Origin: Owenia fusiformis
Lineage: Eukaryota; Annelida; Polychaeta; Sabellida; Oweniidae
Length of the DNA stretch: 64,000 bases
Assembly: GCA_903813345.2 (NCBI GenBank)
Contig: CAIIXF020000011.1
Location: 33,970,166 to 34,034,165 of the forward strand
Reading direction: 5' to 3'
The notes under the pieces were generated by a model, which saw only the letters and a program-made list of their open reading frames with translations, did not search any database and was not told the DNA's origin. Made by a program: the position numbers and the translations under genes. Positions 13,901-28,900 of this stretch are shown here, piece by piece; position 1 is the first letter of the stretch; each line of letters starts with the position of its first letter.

Positions 13901-16900
13901 ATTTGAGCTTTTCATTTTACTAAATATGAATTTTAACTTTGGATATATTGCCCAATTGGAGGTGTATTCACTGGTCAGTATTGGGGAACACTGATCGCCA
14001 TTACAATATTTTTAAAAACGGATAAGAGTTGACAATCTTGAACTTTTTCTTCTCCATTGGGGGTTTCCAGTGAAGTTGAGTGTTAAACATAATTAAACAG
14101 CTAAAATAAAATCAACTATTTATAAAAGATACATTATTTATTTACCTTTCTTTTTCATTTTTCATAGCCTCAACTGTAGTTTTAAGTTTCTGTTTGTAAT
14201 GCTCCAAGTATTGCTTGGTTTGTTTGAGTTTGTCAGTCAATGCTGACATTCCATTGTCCTGCTCGGCTACCGTATCTTCAAGTTCATTCAACCGAGCCAG
14301 CTAAAACACACGACCAGGCAAAATTGGACACCTCAATGTATTGTTTATTATTAAATCACTGATTCAGTTTTATCAAATTAAATAAATGTACTAAATGTAC
14401 TTTCTAAAGTTCCTAAATTCAAAAAATTGAATAATGCTGAATGTCGGCAATAGCAGGACAGATACAGAAATTACTCCCTGCTCCTAAAATACACTACATA
14501 CAGGGTGTCCGGAAAGTAAAGATACAAATACTCTTATTTTAAGAAATTTGGGTTTTTGAAATGAAATTGCTACAGATTGAAGAGGAACAATATTACAATA
14601 TATCTACCAATTTTCATCACATATAGTCTAAATATGTTCAATCTACAGTTGTTATGGTTACGGATGTGAGAGGTATGCGGAGCAGTTCCAGAACAACGCT
14701 AAAAAGTGAAAAATTGCTAAAAGACAACCATTTGAAACAGTGTTTTTTGTTGTATTTTCTATCTATGTTTTGTATTGTTCATCATTGTATTATTGCTGCC
14801 ATAGTGTTTTCTTTTATTTAATGATGTCATTGCTACATATCAGAACTATGTTATGTCACTAACCAGTATAATGAAAGATATATTATACAAGTGCCTAGAA
14901 GAATGGTCCCTGGCTATTAGTAGGAAAGTCAATATTGCATCTCCACAATGCACCAATTCACAAAGCAAAAAACAAATCTTACAATGGAGTGTCTTGACAT
15001 TAAACCTTTCTATACAATGCCCCATATTCACCTGATAAAGCCTACTTTAGACTTCTACCTTAATGACGATTTGAAAGCAATATTTGTAAAAAGGTCAACA
15101 TACAAATGAGACTCAGCTGGAAGCCAATGTTATCAGCTATCTGAGAGATGGACAGCAGCAGTTTTGTCAGGTCTTCGAATCGCCGGTCAAGATGCACCAA
15201 GAATGTAAAGTTAATGGGGAAAAAACTGAATATTCAATGATAGTAGCAATATGAAATGATCAAATAATGTTACATTACTAATCCCTATGCTGTTGTGGTA
15301 CATAATTTGATATAATATAGGAATAGATGGTGGAGTGCCAAGATCATATGAGCAGGAAAGAGATTTGCAGAACACAGTTGTGACGTTGCTCCACTTACCC
15401 TCGACTCCCGTTACCATAACAACCATAACTTTTTCATTTTGAAACTGAAAGTCATGACAGTTGCAGGATATATTTTTATAATGTCATTCTACATTCTGGA
15501 GCAATTTCATCTCATAACAGGTAAATCTCTTGAGATTAGACCATTTGTATCTTTACTTTCCGGACTCCCTGTATTCAAACATTATATATCTAGCACCTCA
15601 GTAGGTATTGGATACAAATAGTACATATTCAATAGATACCTGTTTATTAGATGGCAAGTCAGGTTGTGCTTGCTGTACTTGGTTTAAAGCTGCTTGTTTA
15701 AATTTGGAGAATGCTGCATCCTGTTTGGAATGGATCTTCTCCTGCATGGCCAGTAGCTCCGCCTCATGACGCTTGTTTTGCTCCTGCATATCTTCCCGTG
15801 CCTGCCTCAGTAGATCTTGGTACTTGACGATCGTCTCCTCTTTTTGATTGATCCTTGCCTGAAACATGTAAAATTGCATATTATGAAGTTTTGTTGTTCA
15901 GCATTGTATATTGTAGGTCTTTCTGAAGCACATTTCAGTTAATTATCTTTTTGAGTATGTCTCAGTGAATTATCTTTTTGAGCATGTCTCAGTGAATTAT
16001 CTTTTTGAGCATGTCTAAGTGAATTATCTTTTTGAGCATGTCTCAGTGAATTATCCTTTTCAGCATGTCTAAGTGAATTATCTTTTTCAGCATGTCTAAG
16101 TGAATTATCTTTTTGAGCATGTCTCAGTGAATTATCTTTTTGAGCATGTCCCAGTGAATTATCATTCACAAGTGATCATTTGATATTGACTCATTCTGAT
16201 ACTCATAGCATCTCTCTCTGTTGCATCCAGAAGGATAGAGATGGAGAGGGCGTGGCTTACCACAATGATATTGACTAGGCTATTTGAGGTTTGAAAATAG
16301 TCACACTCAGAGGCCTTTGGTGATGAACAAATGAAATGTTTTTAATATATTTCAATGACATGTATAAGTATTTACTTCAAGAAACTAGTCACCAATCTTC
16401 AGGATAAATCAAATTTCATCAATTTAATTTATTTCATAAAACATATTATTTTCATATTTTCATTGTATTATTTATGAATATCTCTCCAAATTCTGGAACT
16501 TGAGAGTTATTCACTTTGTTTTGTTTCATATATCATTGACTACAAAGTCAAAACACAAACAAGGCATTAACATGACAAAATGTCACCACCTAAAACAATT
16601 TGGTCAATTTAAAGCAAGTTGGAAAATACCTTTTGACCTTAAGAAGGTTTGATTTGAACTTCTTAGAACATTAAAAACCTCTTTGACTTTTTTTGACATT
16701 GAGAAGGTCATTGAAAGTCAAATGTAAAGTCAGATTTGAACTTCTGAGAACATGTAGATGATTTTGAAAAAAAATTAGTCAATTTGAAGCAAGTTGAAAA
16801 AAGACCTTTTTGACCTTGAGAAGGTCATTGAAGGTCAAAGGTAAAATCTAAAGTCAGATTTGAACTTCTGAGAACTTGTAAAGTCAAATTTGAACTTCTG

Positions 16901-19900
16901 AAAAGATGTAGACGATTTTGAAAAAAAAATTTGGTCAATTTAAAGCAAGTTGAAAACAGACCTTTTTTACCTTTTTTGACCTTGAGAAGGTCATTAAAGG
17001 TCAAATGTCAAATCTAAAGTCAGATTTGAATTTCTGAGAACATGTAGATGATTTTGAAAAAAAAAATTAGTCAATTTGAAGCAAGTTGAAAAAAGACCTT
17101 TTTGACCTTTTTTGACCTTGAGAAGGTCTTTGAAGGTCAAATGTAAAATCTCAAGTCAAATCTAAAGTCATATTTGAATTTCTGAGAACATGTAGATGAT
17201 TTTGAAAAAAAAAATTAGTCAATTTGAAGCAAGATGAAAAAATACCTTTTTGACCTTTTTTGACATTGAGAAGGTCATTGAAGGTCAAATGTCAAATCTA
17301 AAGTCAGATTTGAATTTCTGAGAACATGTAGATGATTTTGAAAAAAAAATTTAGTCAATTTGAAGCAAGTTGAAAAAAGACCTTTTTGACCTTTTTTGAC
17401 TTTGAGAAGGTCATTGAAGGTCAAATGTCAAATCTTAAGTCAAATCTAAAGTCAGATTTGAATTCCTGAGAACACGTAGATGAATTTGAAAAAATTTTTT
17501 AGTCAATTTGAAGCAAGTTGAAAACAGACCTTTTTTGACCTTGAGAAGGTCATTGAAGGTCAAATGTCAAATCCTAAGTCAAATCTTAAGTCAGATTTGA
17601 ATTTCTGAGAACACATAGATGATTTTGAAAAAAAAATTTAGTCAATTTGAAGCAAGTTGAAAACAGACCTTTTTGACCTTTTTTGACCTTGAGAAGGTCA
17701 TTGAAGGTCAAATGTCAAATCCAAAGTCAGATTTGAAGGTCAAATGTCAAATCTAAAGTTAAATCTAAAGTCAGATTTGAATTTCTGAGAACATGTAGAT
17801 GATTTTGAAAAAAAATTTAGTCAATGTGAAGCAAGTTGAAAAAAGACCTTTTTGACCTTGAGAAGGTCATTGAAGGTCAAATGTCAAATGTAAAGTCAGA
17901 TTTGAACTTCTGAGAACATGTAGATGATTTAGAAAAAAATTGAAGTCAGTCTAAACAGTATTTGTTAAGTTATAGGAAGTTGTAAGAAATTGTTACAGAC
18001 GCCAACCGCCGGACGCCAACCGCCGGACGCCAACCGCCGGACGCCAACCGCCGGACGCCAACCGCCGTCACAAAAAAACGAAGACCATAACAATATGTCA
18101 CCACTTTTGGTGGTGACATAACAAATGTCAAATCCTAAGTCAAATCTTAAGTCAGATTTGAATTTCTGAGAACACATAGATGATTTTGAAAAAAAAATTT
18201 AGTCAATTTGAAGCAAGTTGAAAACAGACCTTTTTGACCTTTTTTGACCTTGAGAAGGTCATTGAAGGTCAAATGTCAAATCCAAAGTCAGATTTGAAGG
18301 TCAAATGTCAAATCTAAAGTTAAATCTAAAGTCAGATTTGAATTTCTGAGAACATGTAGATGATTTTGAAAAAAAATTTAGTCAATGTGAAGCAAGTTGA
18401 AAAAAGACCTTTTTGACCTTGAGAAGGTCATTGAAGGTCAAATGTCAAATTTAAAGTCAGATTTGAACTTCTGAGAACATGTAGATGATTTAGAAAAAAA
18501 TTGAAGTCAGTCTAAACAGTATTTGTTAAGTTATAGGAAGTTGTAAGAAATTGTTACAGACGCCAACCGCCGGACGCCAACCGCCGGACGCCAACCGCCG
18601 GACGCCAACCACCGGACGCCAACCGCCGTCACACAAAAAAACGGAGACCATAACAATATGTCACCACTTTTGGTGGTGACATAAAAAGCAAAATCATTTA
18701 TGGCCAATGCTTGTCTAAAACACATAACTTGAACATAAGTGGATATCAATATATAACACAATATGGTGTCATCATACATAATAGAAACATGTTCGATAAT
18801 AGAAAAGAGATAAATGGTTATTTGGAATGCCCTTTAAAAATTCACATTAACAAATCAAACTAGTACAGTAACTCTCTTTAGTATGAATTTAGGTTAAAAT
18901 ACTGCAAAGCATTCTTGGCACTAGAAGGTCAGAGAGGGCGGGAACAAGATTTAAAAAAGATTAACACCCAAAAATTAATAACACTTCCAACCAACTGATC
19001 ACATATATATCAAAATCTGGATGGAAGTACACCAAAATAACACACATTTCCTTAAAAACCATTTAAATATTCTATCATTGTTTTATGAAGCGACTTATTT
19101 AATATAATCTAACACTGAATACACATTCCAATATTACATATGATCTAACAGTGAATACACATTCCAATATTACATATGATCTAACAGTGAATACACATTC
19201 CAATATTACATATGATCTAACAGTGAATACACATTCCAATATTACATATGATCTAACAGTGAATACACATTCCAATAAACCAAGTCATTCAAACATTGAT
19301 TATAAAAAAGATTGAACTTATCAAGTTTGTTGTAAATTAATCATTAGTATGACATCAATTAAATGGAGAGTTTCAAATTTTGACAGAAAAAAATTATTAA
19401 CCTTTAGGATTAAAAACCCAACAATATATGATCAATGAGTCAATATTTGCTATGGCATTTAACTCACTCAAATATGGGGCGAAATGTTGGTTTTTGTTTT
19501 TAAACCTAAAATCTATATCTATGTATTTTATACATTCAGAACAGGAGTAGAACTTCATTCATTATTGAAAGAATCATGGTCCCTGAAGATTCAGGTCTAT
19601 ACTGGCCCTAACTGAGTATGACCTAATATAGACTAATAATAGCACGTAAGCATTTCCAAAAGCTAACCATAAGAGCAAAAAAAGATGTCATTAGGTCACA
19701 ATACAAATCAATGGAAGCAAAACCATGTTTGCTCATTCCATGTATTGTTTTAGTTATTGGCCCAATATATGCAAAATTCATTTAGGCCATTTTTTGAAGA
19801 AAATCCCAGCCTTCAAAAGTGGCTTTCTCTCACTGGGTTAACCCTGCTATAGGGGATATCAATACAATTAGCAAGACAGCAAGTGATAAATATTGCACTT

Positions 19901-22900
19901 TTTTAGCAAGCATGCCCAGAACCTAATCAGATCTTAGTATCTAAGTCTGCTCTTGCATTTGTAAAAAATTCAAGTTGAGTAGATTTTCATGGAATTCTGA
20001 TGACAGGATGTATGCGTTGTCCCCACCCACCCAGATACAAGCATGCACACACAGACGCAAACAAACCAGCAAAAAGACAAAAACAAAACATAGCACTTTG
20101 AAAAAGTAAGATCAAAAAATGATTTCAATACATTTGCATTACTTTTGAATCACTCTGTATCTGCCATAATTGACCTTTATAACAATAAATGTCAATTGCA
20201 AAATAAATATAACTCATTCATAATTTAGAACCTCGGGAAATTGGAGTGACAATAATGTACTATTCCAATGGTTTCAATAAGACAAAATATACAGCTGCTT
20301 TCATTATTATTATAGTATCACTGATACTTCTGAGTCAGACTTGTAAGTTGATTTTAAAATTATCAAAGTACTGTATCTACTAAGCATTCAAGTTAGACAT
20401 TTCATTCATCAATGCGTACTATATCTAAGAATGAGTTAAAGAATTTGGATAAAATTTGATGTGTCGCAAAAATAGTAATTTTAGGAGTCTGTATTTATAT
20501 GCCAGTGATCTTTAAATATATGATTGAAATAGAGAATTTAGATTGATTCATGTTGTTGTTTGGTTTATATATATGATTTAATGATAAAATGATAGAAACC
20601 TATTCATTTCAGGGACTATGACTTAGCTACCATTCACAAATTCAACTGTCGATTGACACCGATTTGATTCATTGCTATAGAATGACCAAATTATTTAAAT
20701 ATTAATATCTGAATAATATGGTAATAAGCTAGCAATCAAATCATCATCTGCCAGTCGACAGCTGCCAGTCGACTACTGAACCAAATTTAACTCCATCAAG
20801 TTAGAATGTAATGTTATAGATAAATGGATTTATATCTAAATACTGTTTTGCTTCTATACTTACAGGGTTACAATATAGTCCACGCAGGTGGAACGAAGAT
20901 CTGAGAATGCAAAAGATCGCAAAAGTTCACAAAATGCGACTTCAACATATCCATAAAATGTGTCAGGAGCATGATGTTCGAAAGGTAGGGGCTGGAGTTC
21001 AGAATAATATTTTCAATGTTGAACTTTCTGAGGGAAAGCATGTGATATTTTGCCCCATAGCTAAAGTTGGTACAACATTCTTCGGAAGACTATTCGGAAT
21101 ACTTCAAATGAATCAACCAATCGATGACATGTATAACATGTCAGTGTTTGCCGGGTCAAGATACCATAAATATCAAACGTTTAACGAAATTGAAGAAAAT
21201 GTACGACGAGAGACCCCAAAAATGATTTTTGTACGCCATCCGGAATCGAGGATTGTTTCTGCATATTTGGATAAGATTTATGGAATCGGGGCATTTAGAC
21301 AACGCATCCCAGCATATCTGAAATCTGTGAGACCAAATAATACTGAAAAATCCTTCATTTGTGGCAGTGATGTAAGCTTTGATTTATTTTTAGAAATTGT
21401 CCTTAAAGATACAAGAAATGGTCATGGCAACAGACATTGGATGCCGGCATATAGCCGTTGCTTTGCATGTTCTATAGATTATGACATCATTGGTAAAATG
21501 GAAACATTCAATGACGATCTTCAGTATGCCATGCATTTGGCTGGCTATAAAGACTTCCCTGAAGTAACCACTACAAACACAGCAAAATTAGAAAGCATAA
21601 AAAGAGAAATCGAGAAACTTTTTAGAGCACATAAAAATGCTAAGTTTCCCTCACCAGAATGCAGTTTCACGATGGGCGAAGGTTATGACAGGGTTTGGAG
21701 CATTCTAAAAATTCATGGCCTATTAAATAAAAACACCATCATACCACCATCAAAAACAATTTTAGGATATATAGATAATACCACAGTTGCTGAAGTTTCA
21801 AAATTAGTTAAAAATGATCCAATATTTGTAAGACAATACCAGAAGGCCGAAAAAGACATGCAGGATTATGTTTTAAGGATGCACAAAACCCAGGACCCCA
21901 ATGGGGAAAAATATAATGCCATTGAATATCTTTTCAGGAATATTTCAGAAGAAACAAAGGCCCGCCTTAAAGAGGCATATAAGTATGACTACCTTTTATT
22001 TGGATATGAGTAAAGGTTTCTTTAATTCAAGGACTCATTTAACTTTAATTGATAACAGTAAATTACTGGGTGATCCAAAAGTAACGTCAAAGATGTCATT
22101 TCAATGCTACTCGATCAATCTTCTAGAAAGTTAGTACAGATATCCCTTTTCCCCAATTATTGACTTAGTACCTCAGAAATAAAGCTCCTACTACTTGATT
22201 GGTAGATTTTATGATTACTATGGTAACCCATTGTGATGTCAACTGGGGCTTTAATTTTGCATTTGACTTGGAGCAAATGAATATCAATAATATTTCAATG
22301 TATTTTTTATTTCATTCATGTTAGTAACATTTATGATGTCACACAGACTATATTAGTCATTTATTTTGCTTTCTGAGAAAGTGTTCAACCAAGTATACCC
22401 CACACTGAACACCTCCTTGTCAATGTGGTATATAAACAAGATTGTCTGAGTGAAATCCACACATTGAAATACTCAAAATTTTTTAGTCCGGTTTTATTTC
22501 CTACAATGCTAGTAAAGGCCTTTAAGGGCATTTAAAAATGCAAGTATAAAAACATGTCTTTGTTTGTGGGGCTCAGGTATCAGCCATGTAGTAAACATAC
22601 ATAATTTTGAACAATAAAAAAGAATTCAGAATTTTTCTAAAGCAAAGTAACTTACCTGTAAGCTGCCAATGGTGGACTGGGCCACTCGTAAAGCCTGCTT
22701 ACTTTCGTAATCTTCCTCTTTAGCACCCTCTGTGGCTGCGGATGTAGCTTTAAGGATGATCTCATCACGTGTGGATGTAGCAGGAAGTCGCAGTCTCAAT
22801 TCAGTGATTACTTTGTCGCGAGATATGATGTTACTATCTAGTTCTCTCACCTTTGCTTCGAGACTGAGAACTTGCTAAAAAAGAGTTTGTAAATAAAGAT

Positions 22901-25900
22901 CGTGAATGCAATGCTGGGGGTAACGCTGTGGCTACAATATATGTGATAGGTACAAATAGCTAATAGGTACATTTTTACTATCTTCAGTTTATCTGTTACT
23001 CAATGACATTCAATGGCTATCTGACTGGCCTATGTGAAGTAATGATTCTGCCGCTTTATAACATGTGATTCAGAATGAGTCTTATTCTGATGTTACTATA
23101 GCACATGCTTTTTGACATATAAAACATCATTTTCTGTAGAACACCAATCAAAACACCATGTATCCATCCCATGTATCATTAAATAGAAATGTCACACTGT
23201 TGAAAAATAAAAAATAAATTAACAAATTAATGAAAAACAATTTTCTATGAAAAGCACCACTTTTGAACCAACCTTTTTCATAGCTTTAGATTCAGCTTGT
23301 GTCTCTAGTATTGTACGAATATTTTTCTTGATTGTGCCTATTGCATGATCCAGTTGATTGGCCACAGGTAGAGAGGGGTCCGGTAGTTGACCCGCAGCCT
23401 CCTCAAACTAAAATATAAATGTAATATGTTATTATAGTACTTTCCATCAAACATCTCTTTAACTGTAAAGAAACTTTTGATATCAATTTAAATATGATTC
23501 ATTTCTCTCTCAATGCCATGGACAATATTTTCAATGAATATTTACAATACATCAATAAATTAAACATATATAAAGTCTAGAAGTTAAAATCCATATGTGT
23601 AGTATGTTACAATATAATGCAAACTCAGTGTAGATTTTTTTCATTTCATACATTTTCTCAGTTTGTTGTTCAGTTAATCACTCTTTTCTCCCTCAGAATT
23701 CTAAAATTCCCGAATTAATTGACCACTTTTGAAGAATATTATTAGAATTCCATGTCCAAGGCCGCCATGTAAATTGACATAGAATTTTGCACCCATTTGA
23801 TAAAATCTCACGGAGAACATGTATACCTTTGATGCAGCATCAGCAATGGTCGATTGTGTCTCCTCCATTTTGGAGAGCATTCTCTCTAACTCCACCTCCC
23901 TTTGCTCCCACTGTAGTTGTCTCTCCTCAAATTCCCGCGCCTGTCTCACACTCTCTTCCTCTAGGGTACCAAGTGTCACTTCATGACCTTTTATAACACC
24001 TTCTAGGTACTTTATCTGTAAGTTATATTAATTCATATCATTAAAACAATGATCAATTTAATACATTACTCAATTAATTAGAAATCCATAATAATGAATG
24101 TTTGGATTTTGAGGAGCCATTATGAATATCAAAAATGAACTGAAAAAGAAAATGAGTATTTCTTCAAAAGTAATAGAAATACAGTACGTAGGAATGAAAG
24201 GCCTCAAACAGAGTCCCCCGATCCTCATCCTAATAAATGAACTTTTCTGTGTTTATTACTATCAAAATAAATACATAATTAGGATATCTGTGCAAATCTT
24301 TATAAGCTTTTGATGCTCATATTGATGACATGGGGAGAAACTGATTTTGACTTCCATTCTGGAAAATTTCTGAAAATGATCCCCTGACCAACAAACCTGC
24401 TGTTGAAAACGATCAATGCTTCTTTTCTTCTTCAAATCCTCCAGCCTCAGTCCCTCCATCTTCCCATGCCATTCCATGACCTTTTGAGCTCCCTTACCAT
24501 CCTTTAGAGTCACTATGAGGTCTTCAAGTCCAGAATGCTTTAGCTCTAAACTTGCCAGTTTGTCCTCTACTACATGTCTTTGCTTGTTCACCTGAAAGAA
24601 TCATCAAGGAGCAGATGAAACAATGAAGAAGTAGATGAAACAATGAAGAAGTAGATGAAACAATGAAGAAGTAGATGAAACAATGAAGAGGTAGATGAAA
24701 CAATGAAGAAGTAGATGAAACAATGAAGAGGTAGATGGAACAATAAAGAGGTAGATGAAACAATAAAGAGATAGATGAAACAATGAAGAGGTAGATGAAA
24801 CAATGAAGAAGTAGATGAAACAATGAAGAAGTAGATGAAACAATGAAGAAGTAGATGAAACAATGAAGAGGTAGATGAAACAATGAAGAAGTAGATGAAA
24901 CAATGAAGAGGTAGATGGAACAATGAAGAGGTAGATGAAACAATAAAGAGATAGATGAAACAATGAAGAGGTAGATGAAACAATGAAGAGATAGATGAAA
25001 CAATGAAGAGGTAGATGAAACAATGAAGAGGTAGATGAAACAATAAAGAGATAGATGAAACAATGAAGAGGTAGATGAAACAATGAAGAGATAGATGAAA
25101 CAATGAAGAGGTAGATGGAACAATGAAGAGGTAGATGAAACAATAAAGAGATAGATGAAACAATGAAGAGGTAGATGAAACAATGAAGAGGTAGATGAAA
25201 CAATGAAGAGGTAGATGAAACAATAAAGAGATAGATGAAACAATGAAGAGGTAGATGAAACAATGAAGAGATAGATGAAACAATGAAGAGGTAGATGAAA
25301 CAATAAAGAGGTAGATGAAACAATGAAGAAGTAGATGAAACAATGAAGAGGTAGATGAAACAATGAAGAGGTAGATGAAACAATGAAGAGGTAGATGAAA
25401 CAGTCAAGAGGTAGATGAATTAATGAAGCGGTAGATGGAACAATGAAGAGGTAGATGAAGCAATGAAGAGGTAGATGAAACAATGAAGAGGTAGATGAAA
25501 CAATGAAGAGGTAGATGAAACAGTCAAGAGGTAGATGAAACAATGAAGCGGTAGATGGAACAATGAAGAGGTAGATGAAACAATGAAGGGGTAGATGAAA
25601 CAATGAAGAGGTAGATGGAACAATGAAGAGGTAGATGAAACAATGAAGAGGTAGATGAAACAATGAAGAGGTAGATGAAACAATGAAGAGGTAGATGAAA
25701 CAGTCAAGAGGTAGATGAAACAATGAAGCGGTAGATGGAACAATGAAGAGGTAGATGAAACAATGAAGAGGTAGATGGAACAATGAAGAGGTAGATGAAA
25801 CAATGAAGAGGTAGATGAAACACTGAATGGTAGAAAAAACAGTGAAGGAGTATATGAAGCAATGAAGAGGTAGATGATACAATGAAGAGGTGGGTGCAAC

Positions 25901-28900
25901 AATGAAGATGTATAAGAGTTTATTAAAGAATATATGAAACAATCAAGGGATTGATGAAATAATCAACAGAAGCAATGGGTAGATGAATTAACAAGGAATA
26001 TATGATACAATCAATGGGCATAAAATAATCAAAATTCTTAAATCACTAAAATTTAGCTGGTAGCTCATTAATTTAAAAGGTGAGCGAATGTAGTCTGAAT
26101 TATGTTTACATATTGAAAATTATTTAATTAATTACGACCATTACTCTCATCTAATGTAACCAACTTCAATTTCATGAGAGTGTAAAATATCACATCAAAG
26201 ATGACAAACCTCCAAAAGCTCTGCTTCTATGGCTTTTTTATCATCTTGAAGCTGAATCATGCTTTTTGCAAACTTCTCTTGTTTGCTGAGGGGGATAGCA
26301 CCACTATATTGCCTTCTTAGATTCTACAACATAGAAAATAATGTTGTGATGAGAAGATGTCTTCCTGAGGTATATAAACATAACTGTATTGCTTTCTTGG
26401 ATTCTACAACATAGAAATGATGTTATAATGAGACGATGTCTTACTGAAGGGGATAGCCACATAAAAATGGTGGCCATTTTGAATTCAGTGGCCATATTGG
26501 AGATTCATTTTTAAGCAGAGGTTATATGCCCATAAAGCATCAGCCTATAAAATGTGAATCCAATCCATCAACCAGGTTTGATTTATTGCCAAGACAGAAA
26601 TACTAATGAATGGATGGACAGACAAAAGGACAGATTGATAGTTTCTCTATATCCCTACTTGAAATTTGGTGTCATAATAATCCTCACCTGTATATTACGT
26701 TTAAGGTGTTTTGCTTTGTTATGAGATTCTATTCTATTATGGTATATAATCTGATCCTTGTCATCAACCTGCTTCTGCAGTCTTAACACCTGTGCATTCA
26801 GTTTGCGGATTTTGTTCTCAGCATCCTCTAGTTTTCTAACAGCTGTACCCTCCGAGACTTGTAACTGCACAATGTGGCGATGCAGTTTACCTGAAATGCA
26901 TTATTTATCATTATTAGAAACTACATCTTTCCAACGATGACGCACTTTAATTATATGAATTATAGGTGTCTCTAAATCAGGTTACAGTAATTAAAATCGT
27001 AAGAACACTACATTTAGAATAAAATTTTGGTGTAATATTAATGCATTCATTACTGTAATGGACCAAATATTAAGACCCTCTCCAAAAAGTTTAGATGCAC
27101 ATATTAAAACATCTTCAAAAGGGATAAACATGACAAAATGTCATTACATGTACTTGACAAGGCATTAACATGACAAAATGTCACCACCTAAAACAATTTG
27201 GTCAATTTAAAGCAAGTTGGAAAATACCTTTTGACCTTAAGAAGGTTTGATTTGAACTTCTTAGAACATGTAGATGATTTTGAAAAAAAAATTCGTCAAT
27301 TTGAAGCAAGTTGAAAAAATACCTCTTTGACTTTTTTTGACATTGAGAAGGTCATTGAAGGTCAAATGTTAAATGTAAAGTCAGATTTGAACTTCTGAGA
27401 ACATGTAGATGATTTTGAAAAAAAATTAAGTAAATTTGAAGCAAGTTGAAAAAAGACCTTTTTGACCTTTTCAAGGTCATTGAAGGTCAAATGTCAAATC
27501 TAAAGTTAGATTTGAACTTCTGAGAACATGTAGATGATTTTGAAAAAAAATTAGTCAATTTGAAGCAAGTTGAAAAAAGACCTTTTTGACCTTGAGAAGG
27601 TCAATGAAGGTCAAAGGTCAAATTTAAAGTCAGATTTGAACTTCTGAGAACTTGTTATGTCAAAGGACGATTCTCGGTTTGGAGAACGAAGTTCATCAAT
27701 CTAAATGAGTATTATCCCTGCTTCGGACAAATTTGATTTTTTTACATAATATAGATTTGAATGTCCTCTTTTGAATAGTTATACTTTAATTTGGGTAATA
27801 TTTCTAGATTTTTCGCAAAAAAATATTAGCGAAGTACACTGATGAACTTATTTCCCCAAATCGAGACTTGTATTTTATTGAATCGGTCTAATTGAGCGTT
27901 ATCCCTGCTTCAGACCAATTTGTTATTTTTACATCTTGTAGATTTAAATGTCCTCTTTTGAATATTCATAGTTTAATTTGGGTAATATTTCTATATTTTC
28001 ATGAAAAAAAATATTAGCCCAGGAGACTGTTCTCCAAACCGAGAATCGTCCTTTGAACTTCTGAAAAGATGTAGATGATTTTGAAAAAAAAATTTGGTCA
28101 ATTTGAAGCAAGTTGAAAACAGACCTTTTTGACCTTTTTTGACCTTGAGAAGGTCATTAAAGGTCAAATGTCAAATCTAAATTCAGATTTGAATGTCTGA
28201 GAACATGTAGATGATTTTGAAAAAAAAAATTAGTCAATTTGAAGCAAGTTGAAAAAAGACCTTTTTGACCTTTTTTGACCTTGAGAAGGTCACTGAAGGT
28301 CAAATGTCAAATCTAAAGTCAAATCTAAAGTCATATTTGAATTTCTGAGAACATGTAGATGATTTTGAATAAAAAATTTAGTCAATTTGAAGCAAGATGA
28401 AAAAATACCATTTTGACCTTTTTTGAAATTGAGAAGGTCATTGAAGGTCAAATGTCAAATCTTAAGTCAAATCTAAAGTCAGATTTGAATTTCTGAGAAT
28501 ACATAGATGATTTTGAAAAATTTTTTTAGTCAATTTGAAGCAAGTTGAAAACAGACCTTTTTGACCTTTTTTGACCTTGAGAAGGTCATTGAAGGTCAAA
28601 TCTTAAGTCAAATCTAAAGTCAGATTTGAACTTCTGAGAACACGTAGATGATTTTGAAAAAAAAATTTAGTCAATTTGAAGCAAGTTGAAAACAGACCTT
28701 TTTGACCTTTTTGACCTTGAGAAGGTCAAATGTCAAATCTAAACTCACATTTGAAGGTCAAATGTCAAATCTAAAGTCAGATTTGAATTTCTGAGAACAT
28801 GTAGATGATTTTGAAAAAAAATTAAGTAAATTTGAAGCAAGTTGAAAAAAGACCTTTTTGACCTTTTCAAGGTCATTGAAGGTCAAATGTCAAATCTAAA

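Noticed and set aside
14700-15430. Possible transposase remnant in the Tc1/mariner-type element
   Set aside because: No DDE-type or helix-turn-helix motif found in any frame; frames are short and broken.
15939-16169. 76-codon minus frame with DNSLRHAQK repeats
   Set aside because: By-product of a 27-bp intronic tandem repeat.
24524-25942. Very long minus-strand open frames (up to 472 codons) in three frames
   Set aside because: They are the three frames of a stop-free 20-bp minisatellite inside a CEP290 intron; the peptide is a pure 20-residue repeat with no start or splice support.
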